Source of the DNA: Pseudomonadota bacterium
GTDB taxonomy: Bacteria; Pseudomonadota; Gammaproteobacteria; Steroidobacterales; Steroidobacteraceae
Length of the DNA: 64,000 nt
Reading direction: 5' to 3'
NCBI GenBank assembly: GCA_023423935.1
Contig: JAFAEQ010000011.1
Location: 62,001-126,000 of the forward strand
Numbering within the stretch: position 1 is the stretch's first letter; the number at the start of each line of letters is the position of its first letter. The notes beneath the pieces are model-generated. The model saw only the letters and a program-made list of their open reading frames with translations, did not search any database and was not told the origin of the DNA. The position numbers and the translations under genes were made by a program. Shown piece after piece: positions 24,742-32,601 of this stretch.

Positions 24742-25725
24742 TTGCTGATTCGCGCCACTGACAAAGGGCTCTACTGCGAAGCCGGCGATTTCTATATCGA
24801 TCCCTGGCAACCCGTGCCTCGCGCCGTCCTCACGCATGCGCACGGTGATCACGCTCGTTTCGGCAGCGAGCAATACTTCGCGGAAGCGAGCAGCGAAGGC
24901 GTGTTGCGCCATCGACTCGGTGCGCAGATGCCGCTGGTGACGAAGCAGTACGGCGAAATCTTCGAATTGGGCGATGCGCGTGTCTCGCTTCATTCGGCCG
25001 GACATGTCCTGGGCTCTGCGCAAGTATGTGTCCGGGTCGGCGATGAGCGATGGGTGGTGACGGGCGATTACAAGCGAGCGCCCGATCCAACGTGTGTGCC
25101 GTTCGATCCCGTGCAGTGCGATGTGCTGATCAGCGAAGCGACGTTCGCATTGCCGTGCTATCGCTGGCCGGATACGGCTCAAGTGATCGACGAGCTGTGG
25201 CGCTGGTGGCAATCCAATCGCGAACAGGGCAGGGCGTCGGTGCTGTTCTGTTATGCGTTCGGCAAGGCGCAACGCGTTCTTGCCGAGCTCATGGCGCACA
25301 CCGATGAGCCAGTGTTTCTCCATGGTGCTGTCGTTCCTCTGGTCGAGGAGTACCGACGCGCCGGCGTTCGCATGCTTCCGACTCAACCTGTCGTACGCGA
25401 GAAGAAGGCGGACTATCGCGGCGCTCTCATCGTGGCGCCGCCCAGCGCTGCGGGCAGTCCTTGGATGCGGCGGTTCGGCGATGCGTCCACGGGATTCTGT
25501 TCCGGATGGATGCGAATTCGCGGAGCCAGAAGACGACGCGGCTACGATCGCGGCTTCGTGCTTTCCGATCACGCGGACTGGCCCGCGTTGATCGCGACGA
25601 TTCGCGACAGCGGCGCACAGAAAATATTCCTCACGCACGGCTATAGCGATGCGCTCGTGCGCTATCTGATCGAGAACGGCGTCGATGCGGCGGCCCTGCA
25701 GACCGCGTACGGCGAAGAGGAGTAG
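24742..25725 (+). CDS. Ligase-associated DNA exonuclease (MBL/beta-CASP fold)
   Basis: A 327-residue nuclease of the metallo-beta-lactamase type, related to SNM1/CPSF enzymes. It has AVLTHAHGDHARFGS with the HxHxDH zinc motif (about residues 32-37), HSAGHVLGSAQV, VVTGDYKRAPDP, and a late SDHADWPAL. It begins with TTG at 24742, preceded by cgagga; no better start exists before the homology. It is the first of four co-directional genes whose products form the bacterial LhrC/LigB/Exo/PdeM nucleic-acid repair cluster. Confidence 0.88.
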   Translation: MLIRATDKGLYCEAGDFYIDPWQPVPRAVLTHAHGDHARFGSEQYFAEASSEGVLRHRLGAQMPLVTKQYGEIFELGDARVSLHSAGHVLGSAQVCVRVGDERWVVTGDYKRAPDPTCVPFDPVQCDVLISEATFALPCYRWPDTAQVIDELWRWWQSNREQGRASVLFCYAFGKAQRVLAELMAHTDEPVFLHGAVVPLVEEYRRAGVRMLPTQPVVREKKADYRGALIVAPPSAAGSPWMRRFGDASTGFCSGWMRIRGARRRRGYDRGFVLSDHADWPALIATIRDSGAQKIFLTHGYSDALVRYLIENGVDAAALQTAYGEEE

Positions 25726-25727
25726 TC

Positions 25728-27338
25728 GTGCGCGCGTTCGGTGAATTGTTCGAAGCGCTCGACACCACGACCTCGATCAATGAAAAGCTCGCTGCGCTCA
25801 TCGGCTACTTCAAGAGTGCACCGCCCGCGGATGCCGCCTGGGCGGTCTATTTTCTTTCCGGACGCAGACTCAAACGGCTGATTGGCGCCGCCACGCTCCG
25901 CGCGTGGCTTCTGCAGGAGGCCCGGCTTCCGGAGTGGCTTCTCGAAGAGACCTACGCAGAGGTCGGCGATCTTGCGGAAACGATCGCACTGCTGGTGGAC
26001 AGCTCACTCGAGCGCGACGTGATCGATCTGCCGCTGGATGAGTGGCTCCAGCGTTTGCTGAGCCTGGCGGGTCGCGATGAAGAGGAGCAGCGAACGCTCG
26101 TCGTGCGCTGGTGGCGTGAGCTCGATGCGCGCGGCTGTTTCCTGCTGAACAAGCTGCTGACTGGCGAATTACGCGTCGGGGTGTCCGCGGGTCTGGTCGA
26201 ACGTGCGCTCGCGGAACTGACGGGCCATCCGCGTCCGCTGATCGCTCATCGCATGATGGGCGCATGGGATCCCACGCCGAAGTTCTGGGAATTTCTGCAT
26301 GGCGCGGCCGACGAAGCTGGCGATCGATCGCGGCCTTATCCCTTCTGTCTGGCCGCGCCGCTGGAAGTTGCGCCCGAGACGCTGGGCCCGGTGAGCGACT
26401 GGCTCGTCGAATGGAAATGGGACGGGATTCGCGCGCAGCTCATGCGGCGCACGGGTGGCGTGCATCTGTGGTCGCGAGGCGAGGAGCTCATCACCGACCG
26501 CTTTCCCGAGTTGATGGAGCACGCGATGCGGCTGCCGTTCGACACGATCATCGACGGCGAGATCGTGGCGTGGCGCGACGGCCAGGTGTTGCCCTTTGGC
26601 GTACTGCAAAAGCGCATCGGTCGCAAGAAGCTCACCTCCAGAATTCTTAGCGACATTCCCGTACATCTGATCGCGTACGACCTGCTCGAGGAGGCCGGTC
26701 AGGATATTCGCGCGCTGCCCTTGCGTGAGCGGCGCCAGCGACTGGAAGCGTTGTTGGCAAATCGTCCCTGGGCATCCGTCTCTCCGCGCGTGACCGGCGC
26801 CGACTGGTCCGATCTCAAGAGCCTGCGCGATACCGCGCGCACTCGCTGCGTTGAAGGCCTGATGGTGAAGCGTCTGGATTCTGCATACGGCTCGGGTCGA
26901 CAGCGGGGCGTCTGGTGGAAATGGAAGATCGATCCTTACAGCTTCGATGGCGTGCTGGTCTATGCGCAGCCGGGGCGAGGGCGACGCGCCAATCTGCTCA
27001 CCGATTACACCTTCGCGGTGCGCGACGGCGACAAGCTCGTGCCTGTTGCGAAGGCGTACTCGGGTCTGACGGATGCCGAGATCCTGCAAGTGGATCGCTG
27101 GATTCGTCAGAACACGGTCGAGCGGTTCGGTCCGGTGCGCTCGGTGAAGCCTGAGCTCGTGTTCGAGATCGCATTCGAAGCGATCAACACCTCGTCGCGT
27201 CACAAATCCGGCGTCGCTGTGCGCTTTCCGCGTATCGCGCGCTGGCGCACGGACAAGCTTGTCACCGAAGCGAACACGATCGAGGATCTGCGCGGTCTGC
27301 TGCGACTGAGCAATGAGCGCGAGCAGGTGCGCATCTGA
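25728..27338 (+). CDS. ATP-dependent DNA ligase (ligase-associated cluster, LigB type)
   Basis: A 536-residue ligase: an N-terminal helical domain, the adenylation domain with the nucleotidyl lysine in EWKWDGIRAQ (Lys near residue 230), then DGEIVAW, VEGLMVKRLDSAYGSGRQRGVWWKWK, and an OB-fold. It seals DNA nicks using ATP, unlike the NAD-dependent LigA. It starts with GTG two bases after the exonuclease stop, and its stop codon overlaps the ATG of the helicase, so translation is tightly coupled. Confidence 0.92.
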   Translation: MRAFGELFEALDTTTSINEKLAALIGYFKSAPPADAAWAVYFLSGRRLKRLIGAATLRAWLLQEARLPEWLLEETYAEVGDLAETIALLVDSSLERDVIDLPLDEWLQRLLSLAGRDEEEQRTLVVRWWRELDARGCFLLNKLLTGELRVGVSAGLVERALAELTGHPRPLIAHRMMGAWDPTPKFWEFLHGAADEAGDRSRPYPFCLAAPLEVAPETLGPVSDWLVEWKWDGIRAQLMRRTGGVHLWSRGEELITDRFPELMEHAMRLPFDTIIDGEIVAWRDGQVLPFGVLQKRIGRKKLTSRILSDIPVHLIAYDLLEEAGQDIRALPLRERRQRLEALLANRPWASVSPRVTGADWSDLKSLRDTARTRCVEGLMVKRLDSAYGSGRQRGVWWKWKIDPYSFDGVLVYAQPGRGRRANLLTDYTFAVRDGDKLVPVAKAYSGLTDAEILQVDRWIRQNTVERFGPVRSVKPELVFEIAFEAINTSSRHKSGVAVRFPRIARWRTDKLVTEANTIEDLRGLLRLSNEREQVRI

Positions 27339-29806
27339 TGCACGCGCCTCGCAAAGCGCTCGAAGGACCAGCTGGCCATGCGTCTCTGAACGAGTGGTTT
27401 GCAGCCCGCGGCTGGCAGCTCGCGAGATTCCAGCGGGAGGCGATCGATGCGTACCTGGCCGGAGAGTCCGGACTCGTCCATGCGCCGACCGGCAGTGGCA
27501 AAACGTTATCGGTCTGGCTGGGGCCGCTGCTCGAAGCGCTGAATGAGACCGCTCCGCAATCCGGCTTGCAAGTGCTATGGATCACGCCATTACGGGCGTT
27601 GGCAAACGACATTCACCGCAACCTGACCCTGGCGGCGCAGGCATTGCGTGTGCCATGGGAGATCGGATTGCGCACGGGCGACACGAGCAGTTCGCTGCGT
27701 AAGTCTCAGCGCGAGCGTCCTCCGCATGCACTCGTCACCACGCCCGAGAGTCTGAGCGTCATGCTCAGCTTTGCGGACTCGCATGCGTCGTTGGATCGAT
27801 TGCGTCTGGTCGTCGTCGATGAATGGCATGAGCTGATGGGCAGCAAGCGTGGAGTTCAGCTCGAGTTGTGTCTGGCGCATCTTCGCGCACGCAACCCTGC
27901 GATGCGTACGTGGGGGCTGTCTGCGACGCTGGGCAATCTCGAGCAGGCGCTCGATGTGCTGATGGGCGCCCAGACGCCGGGACGATTGATTCAGGGGCCT
28001 GCACCGAAAGCAGTGCGCATCGAATCCATTCTGCCGCCGACGATCGAGCGTTTTCCGTGGACGGGTCATCTCGGCACCCGATTGCTGCGGCCGGTGATCG
28101 ATGCAATCGAGCAGGCGGAGAGCACGCTCCTGTTCACCAATACGCGTTCTCAGGCGGAGCTGTGGTATCGCGCAATCGTCGAGGCGCGCATCGACTGGAT
28201 CGACAAGATGGCGATCCACCATGGCTCGATTGCGATGGAGGTTCGTCGTCGGATCGAGACGGCAGTGCAGGAAGGCCGACTCAAATGCGTCGTGTGCACA
28301 TCGTCGCTGGATCTGGGCGTCGACTTCGCTCCGGTCGATCAGGTGCTGCAGATCGGCAGTCCAAAGGGCGTCGCGCGTCTGTTGCAGCGTGCGGGTCGCA
28401 GCGGTCATCGACCCAGCGGCAGCAGCAGTGTGCTGTGCGTTCCGACGCATGCGTTCGAGCTCATCGAGTTTGCGGCGGCCCGACGAGCGCAATCGCTGCG
28501 GAGACTCGAGTCGCGTCGGCCGCTGCGACGCTCGCTCGACGTGCTGGTGCAGCATCTGATGACGCTCGCATCCGGGCCGGGTTTCGATCCTCAGGCAACT
28601 CAGGAGGAGATTCGTCGCACGCACGCGTTTGCGGATCTCACCTCCGCGGAGTGGCAATGGGCCATCGACTTTCTGACCCGCGGCGGCGATGCATTGCAGG
28701 GCTATCCGCAGTACCGCCGCATCGAATGCATCGAGGGCATTTTCAGAGCCGCAACACCGCGTATCGCACGACTACACCGCATGTCGATCGGGACGATCAC
28801 CAGCGATTCTGAGATTCAGCTCAAGTGGATGACCGGTCAGCGCCTGGGATCGGTCGAAGAGGCGCTGATCGCGCGGCTGAATCCAGGTGAGGCGTTCATG
28901 TTCGCAGGTCGCGTGCTCGAGCTCGTGCGGGTGAAGGATATGACCGCGTACGTGCGCCTCGCCTCGAAGAAGTCGGGCAAGGTGGCGCGTTGGCAGGGAG
29001 GGCGGCTGCCGCTGTCAAACGAGCTTGCGGATTCCGTGCAGGAGTTGCTGGCGCGCGCTGCGGAAGGCGTATTCGATGAACCGGAGCTCGCGCTCATGCG
29101 GCCGCTTCTGGAACTTCAGCAACGATGGTCGCTGTTGCCTACGCCGGCGAGCCTGCTCGCGGAGCAGACCCGCAGTCGCGAAGGCTGGCATCTGTTCATC
29201 TATCCCTTCGCCGGTCGCACGGTGAACGAGGGGATCGCGACGCTGCTTGCGTATCGGTGTGCGCGCCGGCAGCCGATCACCTTTGCGATTACCGCCAACG
29301 ACTACGGTGCGGAGCTGCTGAGTCACGAGCCATTGGAGCTGGATGCGCCGACGCTGCATACGCTGCTGTCGCGGGGGAGTCTTGGCGACGATCTGCTTGC
29401 GAGTCTCAATTTCTCGGAGATTGCACGTCGGCAGTTTCGCGATATCGCCCGCATTGCGGGGCTGGTGTTCCAGGGCTATCCCGGCGCGCGCAAGCTGACG
29501 CGGCAACTGCAGGCTTCGAGCGGGTTGATCTTCGATGTGCTGCGCGAATACGACCCGAGGAATCTGTTGCTGGAGCAGGCACAACGAGAAGTGTTCGAGC
29601 TGCAGCTCGAAGAGACGCGCCTTGCGCAGGCGCTCGCCGAGATCGAACAACGCGAGATTCGGCTCGTTGCCACCGATTCGCTGACGCCGCTGTCGTTTCC
29701 GATCTGGGCGGAACGCCTGCGCTCGCAGATCCTGAGCAGTGAAACCTTTCAGCAGCGGATCCAGCGCATGATCGAGCGTCTGGAAAAGAAGGCGTCGCGT
29801 GACTGA
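27338..29806 (+). CDS. Ligase-associated DEXH-box helicase (Lhr-core type)
   Basis: An 822-residue superfamily 2 helicase: Q-motif region, Walker A in HAPTGSGKTLSVWLG (about residues 47-61), DEWHELMGSKRG as motif II, LSATLGNL as motif III and RLLQRAGRSGHRPSG as motif VI. The winged-helix and Lhr-core C-terminal domain follows. Lhr-core helicases are 3'-5' translocases on DNA. The start shares bases with the ligase stop (ATGA), and the gene overlaps the following phosphoesterase by 8 bases. Confidence 0.92.
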   Translation: MHAPRKALEGPAGHASLNEWFAARGWQLARFQREAIDAYLAGESGLVHAPTGSGKTLSVWLGPLLEALNETAPQSGLQVLWITPLRALANDIHRNLTLAAQALRVPWEIGLRTGDTSSSLRKSQRERPPHALVTTPESLSVMLSFADSHASLDRLRLVVVDEWHELMGSKRGVQLELCLAHLRARNPAMRTWGLSATLGNLEQALDVLMGAQTPGRLIQGPAPKAVRIESILPPTIERFPWTGHLGTRLLRPVIDAIEQAESTLLFTNTRSQAELWYRAIVEARIDWIDKMAIHHGSIAMEVRRRIETAVQEGRLKCVVCTSSLDLGVDFAPVDQVLQIGSPKGVARLLQRAGRSGHRPSGSSSVLCVPTHAFELIEFAAARRAQSLRRLESRRPLRRSLDVLVQHLMTLASGPGFDPQATQEEIRRTHAFADLTSAEWQWAIDFLTRGGDALQGYPQYRRIECIEGIFRAATPRIARLHRMSIGTITSDSEIQLKWMTGQRLGSVEEALIARLNPGEAFMFAGRVLELVRVKDMTAYVRLASKKSGKVARWQGGRLPLSNELADSVQELLARAAEGVFDEPELALMRPLLELQQRWSLLPTPASLLAEQTRSREGWHLFIYPFAGRTVNEGIATLLAYRCARRQPITFAITANDYGAELLSHEPLELDAPTLHTLLSRGSLGDDLLASLNFSEIARRQFRDIARIAGLVFQGYPGARKLTRQLQASSGLIFDVLREYDPRNLLLEQAQREVFELQLEETRLAQALAEIEQREIRLVATDSLTPLSFPIWAERLRSQILSSETFQQRIQRMIERLEKKASRD

Positions 29807-30461
29807 AGGCAGTGTCGAGGTTGGACTCTCCGGTGAACGACTGATCGTCGATCCGGATCGCGCGCTGATCTGGCCGGCGCAACGCACTGCGTTCATCGCA
29901 GACCTGCATCTCGGCAAAGGCGAGATCTTCCGGCGTGCCGGTATTCCCATTCCTGAAGGCACGACGCAGGCCGATCTCCAGCGCCTTACACGGCTGGTGG
30001 CCGATCACGGGCTACAGCGCGTGGTGTTACTGGGTGATTTTCTGCACGGCGCATCGAAGGGCAGGGCGACCCATCTGCAGATGTTCAGCGAATGGCGCGC
30101 CGAGCATCCCGGGCTCGAATTCATCGTCGTTGCAGGCAACCACGATCGTCGTGCTGCAGGCCGTGAGCTCGCTCACTGCGTGCAATGGCAGACGGAAGGC
30201 TACGTGCTCGGTCCGTTTGCCTGCTGCCACCATCCGTGTGCGATCGAGGCGCGCTATGTGCTGAGCGGGCACATTCATCCTGTTCTGTTTCTGCGCGGTT
30301 CGCATCGCGAGCGTGTTCGCGTGCCCGTGCTATGGGTGCAGCCGCATTGCGCGGTCTTGCCGTCCTTTGGCTCATTCACCGGCGGCGCAGTTATCGAGCC
30401 GGGCGAACGCGATGAGATCTACGCGATCGCCGCAGGACGGGTATGGCGCGTACCGGCGTAA
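29799..30461 (+). CDS. pdeM: Ligase-associated DNA damage response endonuclease PdeM
   Basis: A 220-residue calcineurin-like phosphoesterase. The metal-binding motifs are IADLHLGKGEIFR (DxH), VLLGDFLHGASKG (GD), VVAGNHDRRA (GNHD) and LSGHIHPVL (GHxH). In other bacteria this Mn-dependent enzyme is a DNA nuclease encoded with the Lhr-core helicase, ligase and exonuclease. The GTG start overlaps the helicase stop; no independent ribosome binding site is clear, so it is probably expressed by coupling. Confidence 0.9.
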   Translation: MTEGSVEVGLSGERLIVDPDRALIWPAQRTAFIADLHLGKGEIFRRAGIPIPEGTTQADLQRLTRLVADHGLQRVVLLGDFLHGASKGRATHLQMFSEWRAEHPGLEFIVVAGNHDRRAAGRELAHCVQWQTEGYVLGPFACCHHPCAIEARYVLSGHIHPVLFLRGSHRERVRVPVLWVQPHCAVLPSFGSFTGGAVIEPGERDEIYAIAAGRVWRVPA

Positions 30462-30473
30462 TTCCCCATCCCC

Positions 30474-31091
30474 TCACTTGCCCGGCCAGGCGCGCATTGC
30501 ATTGGCCGCGATCTCGAACAAGCGCTCTCGCTTCGCGCCATCCTGCGCTTGCATCGACATGCCCTGGGTGATGCTCACGTAAAAGGCCGCCAGCGCCGCC
30601 GCATCCGTATTCGCAGGCAATTCCCCGTCCTCGATGCCGCGCTTGATGCGGTCGCGCAGTGCCTTCTCTGCCTTACCGCGCAAGCGGACAACGGCATCGC
30701 GCACATCCTGCGAGGCGGAGGAAAGATTCACGGCTCCACTGACCAGAAAACATCCCGGAGGACATCCTCGCTGAGTGTGCTGGATCGCCGCGGTGCGCAA
30801 CATCTGTTCGACAGCTTCGCGCGCAGTCGCGGCATCGCGCAATGCCTCCGGCGAAGACTCCGAGGTGTCCATGTAGCGTTCGATGGCGGCGAAGAAGAGC
30901 TGTTTCTTGTCGCCGAACGCGGCATAGAGGCTGGGAGGGGAGATGCCCATGGCCTCGGTCAGCTCGCTGAGCGATGTGGCCTCATAGCCCTGTCGCCAGA
31001 AAAGGTACATCGCCTTTTCGAGCGCGGCATCGCGATCGAACGATAGCGGTCGTCCGACCTTGCGTACTGGACGGTCGGTCTGAGATTTCAT
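30474..31091 (-). CDS. TetR/AcrR family transcriptional regulator
   Basis: A 205-residue regulator with an N-terminal TetR helix-turn-helix: ALEKAMYLFWRQGYEATSLSELTEAMGISPPSLYAAFGDKKQLFFAAI (about residues 24-70, broken here into its helix, turn and recognition parts only for identification). The ligand domain follows, with the QRGCPPGCFLVSGAV segment found in the AefR/YxaF-like group. The ATG at 31091 is the start nearest to the homology. It is divergent from the SDR gene and probably represses it through the palindrome at 31188-31199. Confidence 0.88.
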   Translation of the reverse strand: MKSQTDRPVRKVGRPLSFDRDAALEKAMYLFWRQGYEATSLSELTEAMGISPPSLYAAFGDKKQLFFAAIERYMDTSESSPEALRDAATAREAVEQMLRTAAIQHTQRGCPPGCFLVSGAVNLSSASQDVRDAVVRLRGKAEKALRDRIKRGIEDGELPANTDAAALAAFYVSITQGMSMQAQDGAKRERLFEIAANAMRAWPGK

Positions 31092-31187
31092 AGCGAACGA
31101 TACTAAACCTCTGCGCGCGCCTCGAACAGCCACCGTTTCCCAACATATGCCATCGCCAACTGGCATGGCGATATTCATAACAAATCA

Positions 31188-31199
31188 TAACGATCGTTA
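31188..31199. promoter_or_regulatory. Palindromic operator between tetR-type and SDR genes
   Basis: TAACGATCGTTA is a perfect 12-bp palindrome in the intergenic region, 95 bases before the SDR start and 97 bases from the regulator start. A related half-site (AACGATAC) sits at about 31095-31102 beside the regulator ATG. Perfect palindromes of this size with an AACGATCGTT core are typical TetR-family targets. Confidence 0.55.
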
Positions 31200-31293
31200 C
31201 AGAACGCGTTGACGCGGGTCTGCGGTGCCCTTACCGTGAGTTCCATATCGATCGATACACAATTGGCAACCCCGATCGAAACTGGAGAATCCC

Positions 31294-32040
31294 ATGAGCA
31301 CGAATGCAAAAAAGACCTACCTGATCACCGGCGGCACCACGGGCATCGGACTTGCGACAGCACAGCTGCTTGCCGCCGACGGTGCGAACCTGATCCTGAC
31401 CGGTCGTAATCCGAAAACGCTCGCAGCCGCGCGCGAGCTGTTGCCCAACGCAATTACGTTGCAGTCCGATTCGGGCGATATCGATGCAGCGCGCGGTCTG
31501 GGACTCGAAGTCCGCCGACACGTCGATCGCATCGACGGCGTCCTGCTGAATGCAGGCATCGCGGACTTCCGGACCCTGGAAGAAGTGAGCGTCGAGCACT
31601 TCGATGCGATCTTCAACGTCAATGTGCGCGGCTTGTTCTTTCAGCTGCAATCGCTCCTGCCGGTTTTGAAGAATCCCAGCACGGTGGTGCTGACATCTTC
31701 GGTCTCGGCCACGGGAAGCATGGCGGGGACGTCGGTCTACTCGGCAAGCAAAGCGGCTGTCACGAGCTTCGGCAGGGTGCTGGCGGTGGAGCTGGCTCCG
31801 CGGGGTATTCGCGTGAACACACTGAGCCCAGGTCCGATCGCGACGCCGATCATGGCCAAGGTGCTCGGCGATGAAGGGGCGGTCAAGCAGTTCCAGGCCG
31901 AGGTCTCGGCGAAGACGTTGCTGAATCGAGTCGGAACCGCCGATGAAGTCGCCCGGGCCGCGCGCTTCCTGCTCACGGACGAGTCGAGCAACATCGTCGG
32001 TGCGGATCTCGTGATCGATGGCGGGTTCAAGGTCAAGTAA
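31294..32040 (+). CDS. SDR family oxidoreductase
   Basis: A 248-residue classical short-chain dehydrogenase/reductase. The cofactor motif is TGGTTGIG (residues 12-19), NAG is in LLNAGIADF, the catalytic serine in LTSSVSATG and the Tyr/Lys pair in YSASKAA. A basic TGRN after beta-strand 2 suggests NADPH. A ribosome binding site (ggag) lies upstream of the ATG. The divergent TetR gene and palindromic operator imply induction by a small molecule, perhaps the substrate. Confidence 0.9.
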   Translation: MSTNAKKTYLITGGTTGIGLATAQLLAADGANLILTGRNPKTLAAARELLPNAITLQSDSGDIDAARGLGLEVRRHVDRIDGVLLNAGIADFRTLEEVSVEHFDAIFNVNVRGLFFQLQSLLPVLKNPSTVVLTSSVSATGSMAGTSVYSASKAAVTSFGRVLAVELAPRGIRVNTLSPGPIATPIMAKVLGDEGAVKQFQAEVSAKTLLNRVGTADEVARAARFLLTDESSNIVGADLVIDGGFKVK

Positions 32041-32081
32041 TCGGCGCAATCCGTCAATCGCATGCCGCTACGTTCGTGATC

Positions 32082-32195
32082 GGAGGAAGCTCTGATTTAT
32101 CGACTTCACCGACCTTCACGAATTTTGCAACTGCCTGAAATCCAGCGGCGATCGAAGTGGCTGGTAATACAAAAGGCGAATCGATCACGGGCTGC
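32082..32195 (+). repeat. Diverged copy C of the MITE-like repeat
   Basis: GGAAGCTCTGATTTATCGAC at its head is identical to copy A; matches continue in patches (gaccttc, ttgcaact, tgaaat, gcgaat, gatca) to about 32195. The internal hairpin differs in sequence but is kept as a stem (CCAGC with GCTGG), as if structure were conserved or re-made. Confidence 0.65.
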
Positions 32196-32601
32196 CTGGA
32201 TCACATTGAGGCGGCAATGGATGCCGGCCGGGCGGTCAAGGATTGCCGCCCGGCAGCTGGTAAGGGTGCTGAATGGCACTCTCGATCAACGCCAAGTTCT
32301 CCTCGCTGACCGCGCAGCGGAATCTTGCGCCCACATCGCGGCCAATTCCCAACCGCAGAACGTTCTGATCCTGTTGCGGGGCTGAGCTGGGCCGGCCAGG
32401 CGGCATTGCCTAAGCAACTGCCCTATGGCAAACCTAGCGCTGACGCGCATTGATCGTACGTGAGTCTTGCCTAGACTCGCTGGCGCGGACTCTCGTCGAT
32501 GGGAGGGCCGGGAAGCTGGATGAAGCCTGACTCCTTCAGCTTTCGCTATCATCCCGGCCGGTCCTCGTTACGCCGTTTGCGACAGGGAAGTGAAACGTCG
32601 A
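32196..32601. other. Gene-free stretch before the DUF5916 gene
   Basis: No supported gene. A perfect 9-bp stem (GCCGGGCGG at 32227-32235 with CCGCCCGGC at 32246-32254) could terminate the SDR transcript, but no T-run follows. The rest shows no recognisable homology; the promoter of the DUF5916 gene must lie in its right part. Confidence 0.45.

Noticed and set aside
32125..32385. An 86-codon plus-strand frame
   Set aside because: It begins inside repeat copy C and runs through a hairpin; no start signal or domain.
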